Source of the DNA: Marine Group I thaumarchaeote
Lineage (GTDB): Archaea > Thermoproteota > Nitrososphaeria > Nitrososphaerales > Nitrosopumilaceae
Direction: 5' to 3'
DNA: 45,635 nt
Assembly (NCBI GenBank): GCA_013390905.1
Contig: JACATG010000009.1
Location: forward strand, 1 to 45,635
This document shows, piece after piece, positions 16,928-25,672 of this stretch. Both the position numbers and the translations under genes were made by a program. The notes under the pieces were generated by a model. It saw nothing but the letters and a program-made list of their open reading frames with translations, was not told the origin of the DNA and ran no database searches. Position 1 is the stretch's first letter. Each line of letters opens with the position of its first letter.

Positions 16928-17610
16928 TTAAATTCTAATACAGTTAATTCTATCGAGGTAAGTAAGTTTCATACAATTGACTATTAATGCTTCCTCAATT
17001 CCATAATTCAATAAACCATTAATGACATCAGTTGCATTATATTTCTGAATTTGTATGGAATTTCTTTTGGTAAATTGGAATCTATCATCAATTAGTTTTG
17101 AATAGTTATCAAAGTAGTATCTGGAACTGACTGCCTCACTAATCCCTTTACGAGATAGTTTTTCAATTCCCTGTGCGATTTCAGAATTATTTGTGATTTT
17201 AGAAATTTCATTTGTGATTCTAGTTTTCCCCTTGTAATTTGTCTACTTAGATAGTCTGTTTTTGTTTTATCTCGAAATGTATCGTATTGGGCAATTCTAT
17301 ATTTTGTTGCAGTGTATGAATCTCTAATGCCGTGACATATAGTAATCTGATTGCCAAAAGTGTCTAGCAGAATTACAGTTTTGTTATTTTCTGATAGTAG
17401 GGATAATCCTTCAGTTGAGATGTATCCCTTTCCTTGAAGAACTATTCTATCATATGGCATGTCTTTGACAAACCATGATTCTGTTTCAGGTTTTGAGAAT
17501 GGATTGTAGTTATTTTTGAGAATTATTTTGGAAGGATTTACAGAAATGGAATGTCCATAGCCTTTGAGGAATTTTACATTAAAGTGAGGTTTATGACTTT
17601 TTAGAGTCAA
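16928..17610 (-). pseudogene. cas1: Frameshifted and truncated cas1 homologue
   Basis: Bases 17092-17610 encode the N-terminal beta domain of Cas1 and the first helices: KGYGHSISV, WFVKDMPYDRIVLQGKGYIS, LLDTFGNQI and the TATKYRIAQYD helix. Near 17190 the frame shifts; the continuation reads SEIAQGIEKLSRKGISEA, then YYFDNYSKLIDDRF, then ATDVINGLLNYG, the helix that precedes the catalytic Glu in Cas1. Homology stops at about 17000; the His and Asp/Glu metal ligands and the rest of the C-terminal domain are missing. The style matches thaumarchaeal stand-alone Cas1/casposase proteins, from memory. No cas2, PolB, CRISPR array or terminal repeats are nearby. The start is TTG overlapping the upstream stop. 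Confidence 0.8.
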
Positions 17611-17882
17611 GTCAAGTCATTGTCATTCCAAGATAACCTGAATTTTTCCTCAATTTTTTCAAATTTCATTGTCCCACCTTTTTGAAAAGCCATCTTGTGA
17701 GTCTTTCCTTCCAAATCAACTATTTCGATCGTACAACTATCCCTCATACATTCAAAATTCACAGGAAACTTAAATGTCCTTTTCCATTCATCAAGTTTGA
17801 GATCGAAATATTGTGCAGTGTAAAGACTTCCCATGAATTTACATATTTTAAAATTAGAAAAAGGTTTTCTAACAAAAAACAC
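17607..17882 (-). CDS. Unknown protein translationally coupled to the cas1 relic
   Basis: A frame of 91 residues from GTG at 17882, or 75 residues from ATG at 17834, which I slightly prefer because the sequence from GSLYTAQYFDL on looks more protein-like. It is a small beta-rich protein (EWKRTFKFPVNFE, TIEIVDLEGKTHKMAF) with an acidic C-terminus. Its TGA overlaps the TTG start of the cas1 relic by four bases, so the two were once co-translated. I do not recognise the family. It may be an accessory gene of the same lost element. Confidence 0.5.
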   Translation of the reverse strand: MFFVRKPFSNFKICKFMGSLYTAQYFDLKLDEWKRTFKFPVNFECMRDSCTIEIVDLEGKTHKMAFQKGGTMKFEKIEEKFRLSWNDNDLT

Positions 17883-17913
17883 ATTGTCACATCTTTAGTC
17901 ACTGTCACAAATT

Positions 17914-17941
17914 GTAGCCTATAGGGGGGGCTACTATTTTT
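17914..17941 (+). terminator. Hairpin with T-run beside leuB
   Basis: GTAGCC (17914-17919) pairs with GGCTAC (17929-17934) around a G-rich loop, and a T-run follows on the plus strand. Read from leuB (minus strand) the same stem begins six bases after its stop codon but lacks a T-run on that side. It may end leuB transcripts or any antisense transcript arriving from the cas1 side. No plus-strand gene precedes it. Confidence 0.35.
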
Positions 17942-18953
17942 AAAGATTATCTACAATCTGTTTAGTAAATTCAGTAGTAGACATATCTCCACCAATATCT
18001 TTTGTTTTGACACCTGATTTTACCAAATCAAAGATTGTAGATTCTAACTTTCGACCTACTTCAAAACATTTGGAATCATTATGTTTGGCGCCAAGCCAGT
18101 CAAACATCATCTTAATGGATAACAAAAATGATGAAGGATTTGCAATGTTTTGTCCTGCAATATCAAATGCAGCTCCATGAACGGGTTCAAACAATGCAAA
18201 GGAATCTCCAATGTTAGCTGCTGGTGCCATTCCTAATCCCCCTACAACTTGAGATGATTCATCAGATAAAATATCACCAAACAAATTCGTAGTAACTACA
18301 ACATCAAATTCTTGTGGTTGACGGATCAAATTCATCGCACAAGCATCTACATACATTTCCTCAAATGTAATTTCAGGATAATCTTTTGAAACATCAGTAC
18401 ATGCTTTTGCAAATAATCCGTCTGTAATTTTCATAACATTTGATTTATGAACGCATGTCACTTTTTTCTTGGAATTTCTCTGCTTTGCAGTTTCAAATGC
18501 ATACTTTGCAATTCTTTTTGATGCAGCTTTTGAAATTATTCGTAATGCTACTGCAGAATCTCCCACACGAAATTCTTTGCCAGTGTAAAGATCCTCTGTG
18601 TTTTCTCTAACAATGACCATATCAATATCATCACGTAACGCAGGCATATGGGGATATGATTTTGCAGGTCTAATGTTAGCATAAAGATCAAGCATTCTTC
18701 TTAATACAACAATGACATCAGCTGCACTCTCACCAACAGGAGCTTTCAAACATGCATCAGACTGTTTTATCACACTAATGGTCTCATCAGGAAGTGCCTT
18801 TCCTGTATCTTTAAGTGCTTTATCGCCGGCTGACAATTTAGTGATTTCAAATTTCAAATCAAATTTGTCATTAATGGTATTAAGCACAGAAATTGCAGAT
18901 TCTGATATTTCAGGACCGATTCCGTCACCAGTAATTAATGATATTTTATACAT
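17940..18953 (-). CDS. leuB: 3-isopropylmalate dehydrogenase
   Basis: A 337-residue enzyme of the isocitrate/isopropylmalate dehydrogenase family. Visible are the N-terminal ITGDGIGPEI, substrate-arginine region VLRRMLDLYANIRP, RENTEDLYTG, the catalytic KSNVMK lysine region, the metal-binding Asp residues in NLFGDILSDE, and the NAD site EPVHGAAFDIAG. Hydrophobic substrate-side residues and its position directly after leuA favour isopropylmalate over isocitrate or homoisocitrate as substrate. It oxidises and decarboxylates 3-isopropylmalate in leucine synthesis. It is the last gene of the ilvB-ilvH-leuA-leuB series, 33 bases from leuA. leuC and leuD are not in the window. Confidence 0.87.
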   Translation of the reverse strand: MYKISLITGDGIGPEISESAISVLNTINDKFDLKFEITKLSAGDKALKDTGKALPDETISVIKQSDACLKAPVGESAADVIVVLRRMLDLYANIRPAKSYPHMPALRDDIDMVIVRENTEDLYTGKEFRVGDSAVALRIISKAASKRIAKYAFETAKQRNSKKKVTCVHKSNVMKITDGLFAKACTDVSKDYPEITFEEMYVDACAMNLIRQPQEFDVVVTTNLFGDILSDESSQVVGGLGMAPAANIGDSFALFEPVHGAAFDIAGQNIANPSSFLLSIKMMFDWLGAKHNDSKCFEVGRKLESTIFDLVKSGVKTKDIGGDMSTTEFTKQIVDNL

Positions 18954-18986
18954 TATACTTTAACACATCAAGGGAAATTTTAGGAT

Positions 18987-20501
18987 TTATCTTACCTGTT
19001 TTTCTTTTAGCATCTTTTTGAGCATAATGTGATTAATACCATCAATGACTGCTTGAACACTAGTAGTTACAATATCCTCACCAACGGATTTTGCTGAAAC
19101 TCTATTTCCTTGTGCATCCTCTACACTGATTGTAACCTCACACAATGCAGTTGAACCACCAGAGATAGATGCTAAAGCATAATCTTTTATTCGTATTTCT
19201 GAAATTTTACCAGTAATCTTTTGAATTGCATTTAATGATGCATCAACAGGACCAACACCATGATCAGTTCCGATAAACTCTTTTCCATCAATGTTTAATT
19301 TTACAAATGCATAAGGCATTGTTCCAATTCCAGTAGAGACTGAAAATCCAGTTAGTTGAACAATTCTTTTGATTCCTTTATCTCCCAAGACTTCACTTGC
19401 CATAGAGAGTAACTCTACATCTGAAATTTGCTTTCCTTGATCACCTAACACTTTGACTTTCTCAAGAATCTGTTCTGATTGTTCTTCATTTGGTTTTACT
19501 CCAAATTCTGCAAGCATAGCATTCATTCCATGAATTCCTGCATGTTTTCCAACACGAAGTCGTCTCTTTCTTCCAACTAATTCAGGACTGATTGGTTCGT
19601 ATGTTAAAGGATTACTCAATACACCATGAGTATGAATTCCAGACTCGTGTCCAAATGCATTATCACCAACAATAGCCTTGTTTGCTTGGACTTTGATGCC
19701 TGCAATTTTTGAAATATATCTAGAAGTCTCATAGATTAATTCAGATTTAATGTTGGTTTCATATTTTTGATCATAAGGGAGACATTGTAACGCCATTGAT
19801 AATTCCTCTAATGATGCATTTCCTGCACGTTCACCAATTCCATTAATTGTAACATGTGCACATGAAGCACCTGCATGAATTCCAGATAATGCATTAGCCA
19901 CTGCCAATCCAAAGTCATTATGACAATGAACACTAACTGGAAGTTTTGTTGCTTCAATAGCATCTCTAGTAATTTTTGCCATATACTCCGGAGTAGAGTA
20001 TCCTACTGTATCTGGAATATCAATTCTATCAGCTCCTGCTTTTGCAACTTCACCAAACACTTTTTTCAAAAATTCTCTATCAGTTCTTGTAGCATCTTCA
20101 GCTGAGAATTCAACTTTAATGCCTCTTGATTTTCCATATTCTACTGCTTCAATCGCTTTTTCAAGTGCTTGATCTCTTGTCATTTTGAGTTTATACTCCA
20201 AGTGAATGTCAGATGTTGCAATGAATGTGTGAATGGAATTTAATCCAGCATCAATTGCGACATCGATATCTTTTTTGATAGTTCTTGTTAATCCAACAAT
20301 TTCGCATGATAATCCTTCACTAGTAATCATTTTTACTCCTTTTAATTCACCATCAGAAATTATCGGGAAACCAGCTTCTATAGCATCAACTCCTAATGCA
20401 TCAAGTTTTTTAGCAATTGAGAGTTTTTGATCAGGTGATAAGGAAACTCCAATAGTTTGTTCTCCATCTCGTAATGTCGTATCGAATATTCTAATTTTCA
20501 T
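18987..20501 (-). CDS. leuA: 2-isopropylmalate synthase
   Basis: A 504-residue member of the LeuA/citramalate/homocitrate synthase family. The TIM-barrel catalytic domain (about residues 1-270) shows FDTTLRDGEQ with the metal-binding Asp, VEFSAEDATRTD, and the VHCHNDFGLAVAN metal-binding histidines. The region HESGIHTHGVL follows. From about residue 385 to the end is a LeuA allosteric dimer domain (GIGTMPYAFVKL, then GVGPVDASLNAI), the site of leucine feedback in the family. Neighbouring ilv genes and leuB support leucine synthesis; citramalate synthase is the main alternative. Its ATG overlaps the stop of ilvH by four bases. Confidence 0.9.
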   Translation of the reverse strand: MKIRIFDTTLRDGEQTIGVSLSPDQKLSIAKKLDALGVDAIEAGFPIISDGELKGVKMITSEGLSCEIVGLTRTIKKDIDVAIDAGLNSIHTFIATSDIHLEYKLKMTRDQALEKAIEAVEYGKSRGIKVEFSAEDATRTDREFLKKVFGEVAKAGADRIDIPDTVGYSTPEYMAKITRDAIEATKLPVSVHCHNDFGLAVANALSGIHAGASCAHVTINGIGERAGNASLEELSMALQCLPYDQKYETNIKSELIYETSRYISKIAGIKVQANKAIVGDNAFGHESGIHTHGVLSNPLTYEPISPELVGRKRRLRVGKHAGIHGMNAMLAEFGVKPNEEQSEQILEKVKVLGDQGKQISDVELLSMASEVLGDKGIKRIVQLTGFSVSTGIGTMPYAFVKLNIDGKEFIGTDHGVGPVDASLNAIQKITGKISEIRIKDYALASISGGSTALCEVTISVEDAQGNRVSAKSVGEDIVTTSVQAVIDGINHIMLKKMLKEKQVR

Positions 20502-20980
20502 GATCCACTCCTTTGTAATGCAGCAACTCCAGTTCGTGCTACATCAAGAATTCCAAATGGTTTTATCAATTCCTCAAATGCGTGGATTTGATGAGGAGTT
20601 GCAGTCAATTCAACCATTAGTGACTCCTTTTTCACATCATGCACCTTTCCGCCATATGCATTAGCTATCTTGTTAATTTCCATGCTATCACTCGCTTTGC
20701 TGAGTTTTATCATAAAAAGACAGAGTTCTCGGTATACTGTCTTGTGCTCATCTAATTGCTTGACATCTACTGTGTCAATCATCTTATCAAGTTGTTTTAC
20801 AATCTGCGCCACTTGCTTTTCATCAGTATTAGTAGTAATAGTCATTCTAGAATAATCTGGATTCTCAGTAACCCCTACTGAAATACTATCAATGTTAAAG
20901 TTCCTTGCCCTGAAAAGATTAGTTATCTTAAACAAGACCCCAGTTTTGTTTTCAACTAAAATAGAAATAATTGCCCACAT
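20498..20980 (-). CDS. ilvH: Acetolactate synthase regulatory small subunit
   Basis: A 160-residue small subunit with an N-terminal ACT domain (residues about 1-80, with VENKTGVLFKITNLFRARNFNIDSI split here as ENKTGVLFKIT and RARNFNIDS) and the ALS small-subunit C-terminal domain ending in FGILDVARTG. ACT domains bind valine or another branched-chain amino acid and set feedback inhibition of the large subunit. It lies 9 bases after ilvB and overlaps leuA by four bases. Confidence 0.93.
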   Translation of the reverse strand: MWAIISILVENKTGVLFKITNLFRARNFNIDSISVGVTENPDYSRMTITTNTDEKQVAQIVKQLDKMIDTVDVKQLDEHKTVYRELCLFMIKLSKASDSMEINKIANAYGGKVHDVKKESLMVELTATPHQIHAFEELIKPFGILDVARTGVAALQRSGS

Positions 20981-20989
20981 GACTAATCA

Positions 20990-22702
20990 CTATGATGGTA
21001 ATACCATATCTGCAAGCGAAGTTCCAGGAGCTACAAATGGCAATACATCTTCCAAAGGATCAATTGGAATATCAATTACTGTAACAATATCGCTTGATAA
21101 TGCAGTTTTGATTGCTTTATCAAGCTCATCCATCGACTGTGCTCTAATTCCTTGAGCGCCATATGATTCTGCCAATTTTACATAATCAGGACAATGTTGT
21201 TGGTCTACACCAATCATTCTTTTGTCATAAAAAGTTCTTTGCCATTGAGCAACCATTCCTAATGAAAAGTTGTTTAAGATAAATACGATTACTGGAATAT
21301 CTTCTAACACTGCAGTTGCAAGTGAGTTTTCAGTCATACTAAAACTGCCATCTCCTGCAATATCCACTACAGGAACATCAGGTCTTGCAACTTTAGCACC
21401 AATTGATGCTGGAAATCCCCAACCCATAGTACCAAGTCCAGTAGAACTGAAGAAAGTGCCTGGTTGAATTACATCATAAAATAATGATGCCCACATTTGG
21501 TGTTGTCCTACTTCAGTAGTAATGATGGATTCTTTTGGTAATAACTCTCGGAGTTTACGTAAAATTTTTGCAGCACCCATTTCACCTGGATGAATTTTCA
21601 AGTTTTCTTTCCAGTAAGCTTTAGTTTCTTTTACATGTTTAATCCAAGTAGTCTCTTCAGTTTTTTTGATGGATCTTTGCAAAAGTAATTTTATCATTAT
21701 TCGAAGTGATGCTTTAACATCTCCAACTACTGCAACCTGAGCTGTTTGGTTTTTACCAATTTCTGCAGGATCTACATCCATGTGAATGATTTTGAGCCTC
21801 TTTTCAAATGCCTCAAAAGTTCCAACTGATCTATCAGAGAATCTAGTGCCTATTGCTAATACACAATCAGCTTCTGTCATCATTTTATTTGCCTCTGCAT
21901 GTCCATGCATTCCAATTGGACCTAATGACAAAGGATGATTTTCAGGAAATGCACCCTTTCCTTTGAAAGTAGTAACTACTGGAAGCATAAGAGTTTCAGC
22001 AATAGATTGTAATTCAGCAAATGCTGATGAGATAATGGTTCCACCACCAGCTAAAATGATTGGTTTTTCTGAATTAAGTAACATATCAATTGCTCTTTCA
22101 CATGCAACAATATCGGGATCAGCCCAAGGATGATAACCTTGAATTTTAAATTCATCAGGAAATTCCATCTCTGCTTCATTTTGTTGAACATCTTTTGGAA
22201 TGTCAATAAGTACAGGTCCTGGTCGTCCAGTTCTTGCAATGTAGAATCCTTTTCTTACAGCTTCTGGAACTTCACTAGCTTTTCTTGGTTGAAATGCATA
22301 TTTTACAACAGGATTTGACATTCCAATAATATCACTTTCTTGAAATGCGTCTTTTCCAATCATTGCAACAGGTACTTGACCAGTTACAGCAATCATTGGA
22401 GAAGAATCAGCTTGCGCTGTTGCAAGGCCAGTCAATATGTTAGTGGCACCGGGTCCTGATGTTGCAAAACAAACACCAGGCTTTCTACTAACTCGACCAA
22501 AGCCATCAGCCATATGAGCTGCTGATTGTTCATGTCTTGCCAAGATATGTCTAATATTACATCTAGCAAATTCGTCATACATTGGAAGATTTGCACCTCC
22601 TGGTATACCAAACACTTGTTTGACGCCTTCTTTTTCCATAGCTGTCATCAAGGCTTTTGCACCTGTCATAGTTTTCATTTTATTCATCAATTCAATCTCC
22701 AT
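20990..22702 (-). CDS. ilvB: Acetolactate synthase catalytic large subunit
   Basis: A thiamine-diphosphate enzyme of up to 570 residues that condenses pyruvate to acetolactate (or with 2-oxobutyrate), the first common step of branched-chain amino acid synthesis. The cofactor-activating Glu is in RHEQSAAHMADG, the central FAD-fold domain contains GTRFSDR, and the ThDP-Mg motif is GDGSFSMTENSLAT ending in NN. The start is uncertain: ATGs occur at codons 1, 6, 9 and 12. A TTAAATTT element near 22715-22722 is too close to the first ATG and suits a leaderless start at codon 6 (22687). It heads the ilvB-ilvH-leuA-leuB operon. Confidence 0.94.
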   Translation of the reverse strand: MEIELMNKMKTMTGAKALMTAMEKEGVKQVFGIPGGANLPMYDEFARCNIRHILARHEQSAAHMADGFGRVSRKPGVCFATSGPGATNILTGLATAQADSSPMIAVTGQVPVAMIGKDAFQESDIIGMSNPVVKYAFQPRKASEVPEAVRKGFYIARTGRPGPVLIDIPKDVQQNEAEMEFPDEFKIQGYHPWADPDIVACERAIDMLLNSEKPIILAGGGTIISSAFAELQSIAETLMLPVVTTFKGKGAFPENHPLSLGPIGMHGHAEANKMMTEADCVLAIGTRFSDRSVGTFEAFEKRLKIIHMDVDPAEIGKNQTAQVAVVGDVKASLRIMIKLLLQRSIKKTEETTWIKHVKETKAYWKENLKIHPGEMGAAKILRKLRELLPKESIITTEVGQHQMWASLFYDVIQPGTFFSSTGLGTMGWGFPASIGAKVARPDVPVVDIAGDGSFSMTENSLATAVLEDIPVIVFILNNFSLGMVAQWQRTFYDKRMIGVDQQHCPDYVKLAESYGAQGIRAQSMDELDKAIKTALSSDIVTVIDIPIDPLEDVLPFVAPGTSLADMVLPS

Positions 22703-22902
22703 AATTTTAATGTGTTAAAAATTTAAGCATACTTTACAGTAGAACAACAACTTGCAAATTCTTGCTAATTGGTCCAGTTAATTTTGTGCTCATTGAAATC
22801 AAAAGAAAAACCAATTGATAATTAATAAAGATTCCCAGAAAAATAATCGTGATTTAATCATTTTCGTGCAGAAGACTTAAACTGATAATTTCCATATTCA
22901 AA

Positions 22903-23316
22903 ATGACCATTTTGTTAGATAATGAAGAAATCATCAAAGTTATTGAAACATTATTTCAAGCAGGAGTAACAAAAGATCTAACACAACTAAAAGACATACA
23001 TCTTAATGATCCTAAATTTTCTAGCTTTAGTGATTTACCGCCATATGATCTTAAGGATTATCAGACTACAATAGAATTAGAAGAATTGAGATTCATTAGT
23101 ATTTCAGACTATAGTTATGAAATCATAAAACCAAAAATCAGTATTTTTGGGAGTACTGCAGTTGTAGCAATGGAGTTAACTCAACAAGGAATGCTAATAG
23201 ATAACAAAGCATTCACAGGAGAACACATAAAAATTAAAGGAAGGGCAACATTTGTTTTGGTAAAACAACCAACATGGAAAATTGTACACATTCATCTCTC
23301 AAAGATAGAGGGATAG
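22903..23316 (+). CDS. SnoaL/NTF2-like small protein
   Basis: A 137-residue protein with the NTF2-like cone fold typical of SnoaL/DUF4440 proteins: an N-terminal helix (NEEIIKVIETLFQAG), a tail of strands alternating as SIFGSTAVVAMEL and IKGRATFVLVKQ, and the usual end WKIVHIHLS. These proteins bind small ligands or act as isomerases or association domains; the ligand is unknown. It starts at ATG and converges with the LsrF-like gene, separated by a single base. Confidence 0.72.
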   Translation: MTILLDNEEIIKVIETLFQAGVTKDLTQLKDIHLNDPKFSSFSDLPPYDLKDYQTTIELEELRFISISDYSYEIIKPKISIFGSTAVVAMELTQQGMLIDNKAFTGEHIKIKGRATFVLVKQPTWKIVHIHLSKIEG

Positions 23317-23317
23317 T

Positions 23318-24175
23318 CTATTTCTTAGGTGGATTAGGTTTCTCTGATTTGGTTTGATTAGGTTTCTCTGATTTGTTTTTCTTTTTTGGGCCTTCACTGA
23401 CTAGTTTTTTATAGAAATCGTATGCTTGATCGACATTTGAATTTCCATGAACTATTGATCTAACTGCTCGAATCATAGCAACAGGATGTTCTGATTGCCA
23501 GATGTTTCTACCCATGTCAACACCAACTGCACCACCTTTGATTGAATCATATGTTAATTGTAATGCATCACGTTCTGGAATTTTCTTTCCTCCTGCAACA
23601 ATAATTGGAACAGGACATGATTGAACAACTTTCTCAAAATTATCACAATAATATGTTTTTACAATATGTGCTCCTTGTTCTGCTGCAATTCGGCATGCCA
23701 ATGAAAGATATCTTTCATCTTTGCCCAATTCTTTTCCAACTGCAGTTACAGCCAAAACAGGAATTCCATATCGTTCTGCTTTACTGACTAGTTTTCCAAG
23801 ATTTACAATAGTTTGGTGTTCATATTTTGAACCAACAAAGATGGACATTGCAAGTGCGCTGGCATTAAGTCTAATTGCATCTTGGATAGAAACCGTAATA
23901 TCTTCTTGAGATAAATCCTCTCCAATAATACTTGAACCGCCAGAGACTCTCAACACCATTGGTGTATCAGTGGTTGCAGGAACAGATGTTCTTTGAATAC
24001 CTCGTGTAACCATCAAAGAGTCACAATATTTCAAAAGAGGTGCAATTACCTTTTTTGGATTTTCTAGTTTTTCAGTAGGGCCAAGGAAATATCCATGATC
24101 AACTGCTAACATTAATGCACGATTATCATATGGTTTAATGATTTGTGAAATTCTATTTTTTAATCCCCAATCCAT
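23318..24175 (-). CDS. LsrF-like class I aldolase/thiolase (DhnA family)
   Basis: A 285-residue TIM-barrel enzyme of the DhnA/LsrF group. Shared signatures with LsrF include LDWG-like start MDWGLKNR, LAVDHGYFLGPT, CDSLMVTRGI, VGSKYEHQ, the Schiff-base Lys in HIVKTYYCD, IIVAGGKKIPERDAL and GAVGVDMGRNIWQSE. LsrF transfers acetyl from a phosphorylated autoinducer-2 derivative to CoA, but related enzymes are fructose-bisphosphate or aminodideoxyheptulosonate synthases, so the substrate is open. A lysine- and proline-rich tail with SEKPN twice is added at the C-terminus. It follows the zinc dehydrogenase gene by 45 bases and is probably co-transcribed. Confidence 0.78.
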   Translation of the reverse strand: MDWGLKNRISQIIKPYDNRALMLAVDHGYFLGPTEKLENPKKVIAPLLKYCDSLMVTRGIQRTSVPATTDTPMVLRVSGGSSIIGEDLSQEDITVSIQDAIRLNASALAMSIFVGSKYEHQTIVNLGKLVSKAERYGIPVLAVTAVGKELGKDERYLSLACRIAAEQGAHIVKTYYCDNFEKVVQSCPVPIIVAGGKKIPERDALQLTYDSIKGGAVGVDMGRNIWQSEHPVAMIRAVRSIVHGNSNVDQAYDFYKKLVSEGPKKKNKSEKPNQTKSEKPNPPKK

Positions 24176-24220
24176 ATCTCTTCGATTTTGAAAGAATTGA
24201 GATCCTTTCTTAAGCCTTTC

Positions 24221-25249
24221 TTATTTTATAATAATTATTTTCATTGCATTATCACCACTGCGTGCAAGATCAAATGCTTTTTGGGAATCAATAATTGAAT
24301 AGGTATGAGTGATTAGTTGTTTAACATCGATTTGAGAAGATTCAATTAGATTAAGAGCTTCTGTGGTATCTTTATCAGAAGCAGCATAACTAGTAACAAG
24401 GGTGATTTCTTTGGAATAGATTGCACTCATATTCAAATCTAATTTCGCTCCTTTTGAAGGAACACCAAACATCATAACAGTGCCACCTTTTCTTACCATA
24501 TCAATAGCATCCTCAAGTGCTTTCACACTACTAGTTGCAACAATTGCTACATCTACTCCTCTTCCATCAGTATGTTCCAAAATCTTTTGTTTTCTATCTT
24601 CGTTCATAGAATTAATTGATTCAGTAATATTGAATTTTTTTGCAAAATCTAATCTAAAGTCATTAATATCAAAACAGAAAATTTTTGAGAATTTCTTTGC
24701 CTGAGCCAACATTACATGCATTATTCCAGTAGGGCCTACACCAAAAATTGCAGCTGAATCACCTTCCTGATAATGATATTTTGTCCATGCCCTTACACAA
24801 CATGCTAGTGGTTCAATCATTGCAGCTTCCTCAAAGCTTAGAGAATCAGAAATTTTTAGAACACCACCATGAGAAACATTCCATGCTGGTACAACATATT
24901 CTTCAGATAAACCACAAGGTAAAAGATTAGTTTCGTAGTATTTTTTGCACATCGTTTCATTGCCGTGATCACACAAATGACAATCATAACAAGGAACATG
25001 GTGGTGAGTAAAGACTCTATCACCTTTTTTGAATTCCGTTACATCGGAACCAATATCTAAAACTACACCTGCGGGTTCATGACCTAAACGCATTGAGGGT
25101 TGTCCGTATTGGCCATAAACTTTTTCCAAGTCAGAACCACAAATTCCACAAGCATGCATCTGTACTAAAATATCACCAGATCCTAACGTTGGTTTTTCTG
25201 TTTCATCAACAGAAATTATGGATGATTCTTTAACAAATGCTGTTTTCAT
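24221..25249 (-). CDS. Zinc-dependent alcohol/polyol dehydrogenase (MDR family)
   Basis: A 342-residue medium-chain dehydrogenase. Catalytic zinc ligands are in CGICGSD and GHEPAGVV; the structural zinc site has four cysteines in CYDCHLCDHGNETMC; the NAD(P) Rossmann motif is GVGPTGIMHVML near residue 172. This set fits sorbitol, threonine or similar polyol dehydrogenases. Its pairing with an LsrF-like aldolase suggests a short pathway in which an alcohol or sugar is oxidised and then cleaved, which is inference. Start ATG at 25249. Confidence 0.85.
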   Translation of the reverse strand: MKTAFVKESSIISVDETEKPTLGSGDILVQMHACGICGSDLEKVYGQYGQPSMRLGHEPAGVVLDIGSDVTEFKKGDRVFTHHHVPCYDCHLCDHGNETMCKKYYETNLLPCGLSEEYVVPAWNVSHGGVLKISDSLSFEEAAMIEPLACCVRAWTKYHYQEGDSAAIFGVGPTGIMHVMLAQAKKFSKIFCFDINDFRLDFAKKFNITESINSMNEDRKQKILEHTDGRGVDVAIVATSSVKALEDAIDMVRKGGTVMMFGVPSKGAKLDLNMSAIYSKEITLVTSYAASDKDTTEALNLIESSQIDVKQLITHTYSIIDSQKAFDLARSGDNAMKIIIIK

Positions 25250-25290
25250 GGTAAAACATTGAAATATTGATTATAAGTAGATTAAAGGAA

Positions 25291-25584
25291 TCATACACCA
25301 AGAATCTTTTTTAGCATAGCTCTATAATTAACTTCTACTTTTTCACTTCCAATTGAAGGCAATGCAAAAACAAGAGTTGATTTTTTAGCTCGGAGTGCTG
25401 TAAGTTCATCATCGATAGATTTTGTAATATCATCACTGACTAAGACCAATCCAACATCAGAATCATCCGTCAGCTTCTTAATTTCATCTAAAGCATTTTG
25501 AGGGGTTTCAGAAATGATGCCTGGAACTCCAGCTAATTGGAAACTAGTTACAAACGATTTATTGCCAACAGTAAAGATTTTCAT
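25291..25584 (-). CDS. atpF: A/V-type ATP synthase subunit F
   Basis: A 97-residue protein with the fold and signatures of archaeal/vacuolar ATPase subunit F: a first strand MKIFTVGN, the GVPG-containing segment, the glutamine/lysine-rich helix, the VGLVLVSDDI core and an ending YRAMLKKILGV. Subunit F sits on the central stalk and couples rotation. It is alone here; no other ATPase genes are nearby, so it is split from the main operon. The gene precedes the MDR dehydrogenase on the same strand by 41 bases. Confidence 0.82.
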   Translation of the reverse strand: MKIFTVGNKSFVTSFQLAGVPGIISETPQNALDEIKKLTDDSDVGLVLVSDDITKSIDDELTALRAKKSTLVFALPSIGSEKVEVNYRAMLKKILGV

Positions 25585-25672
25585 AGTTAAAAAATTGGTT
25601 CATTCTAATTTAACCGTTTTTGGCAGACATTAGATCAGGAAGGTTGATTTAGTTTAAAAAATCAGTGAATTT

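Noticed and set aside
16928-17882. An intact casposon or CRISPR-Cas locus
   Set aside because: The Cas1 frame is broken and truncated, and no polymerase, Cas2, CRISPR repeats or inverted terminal repeats are visible in the window.
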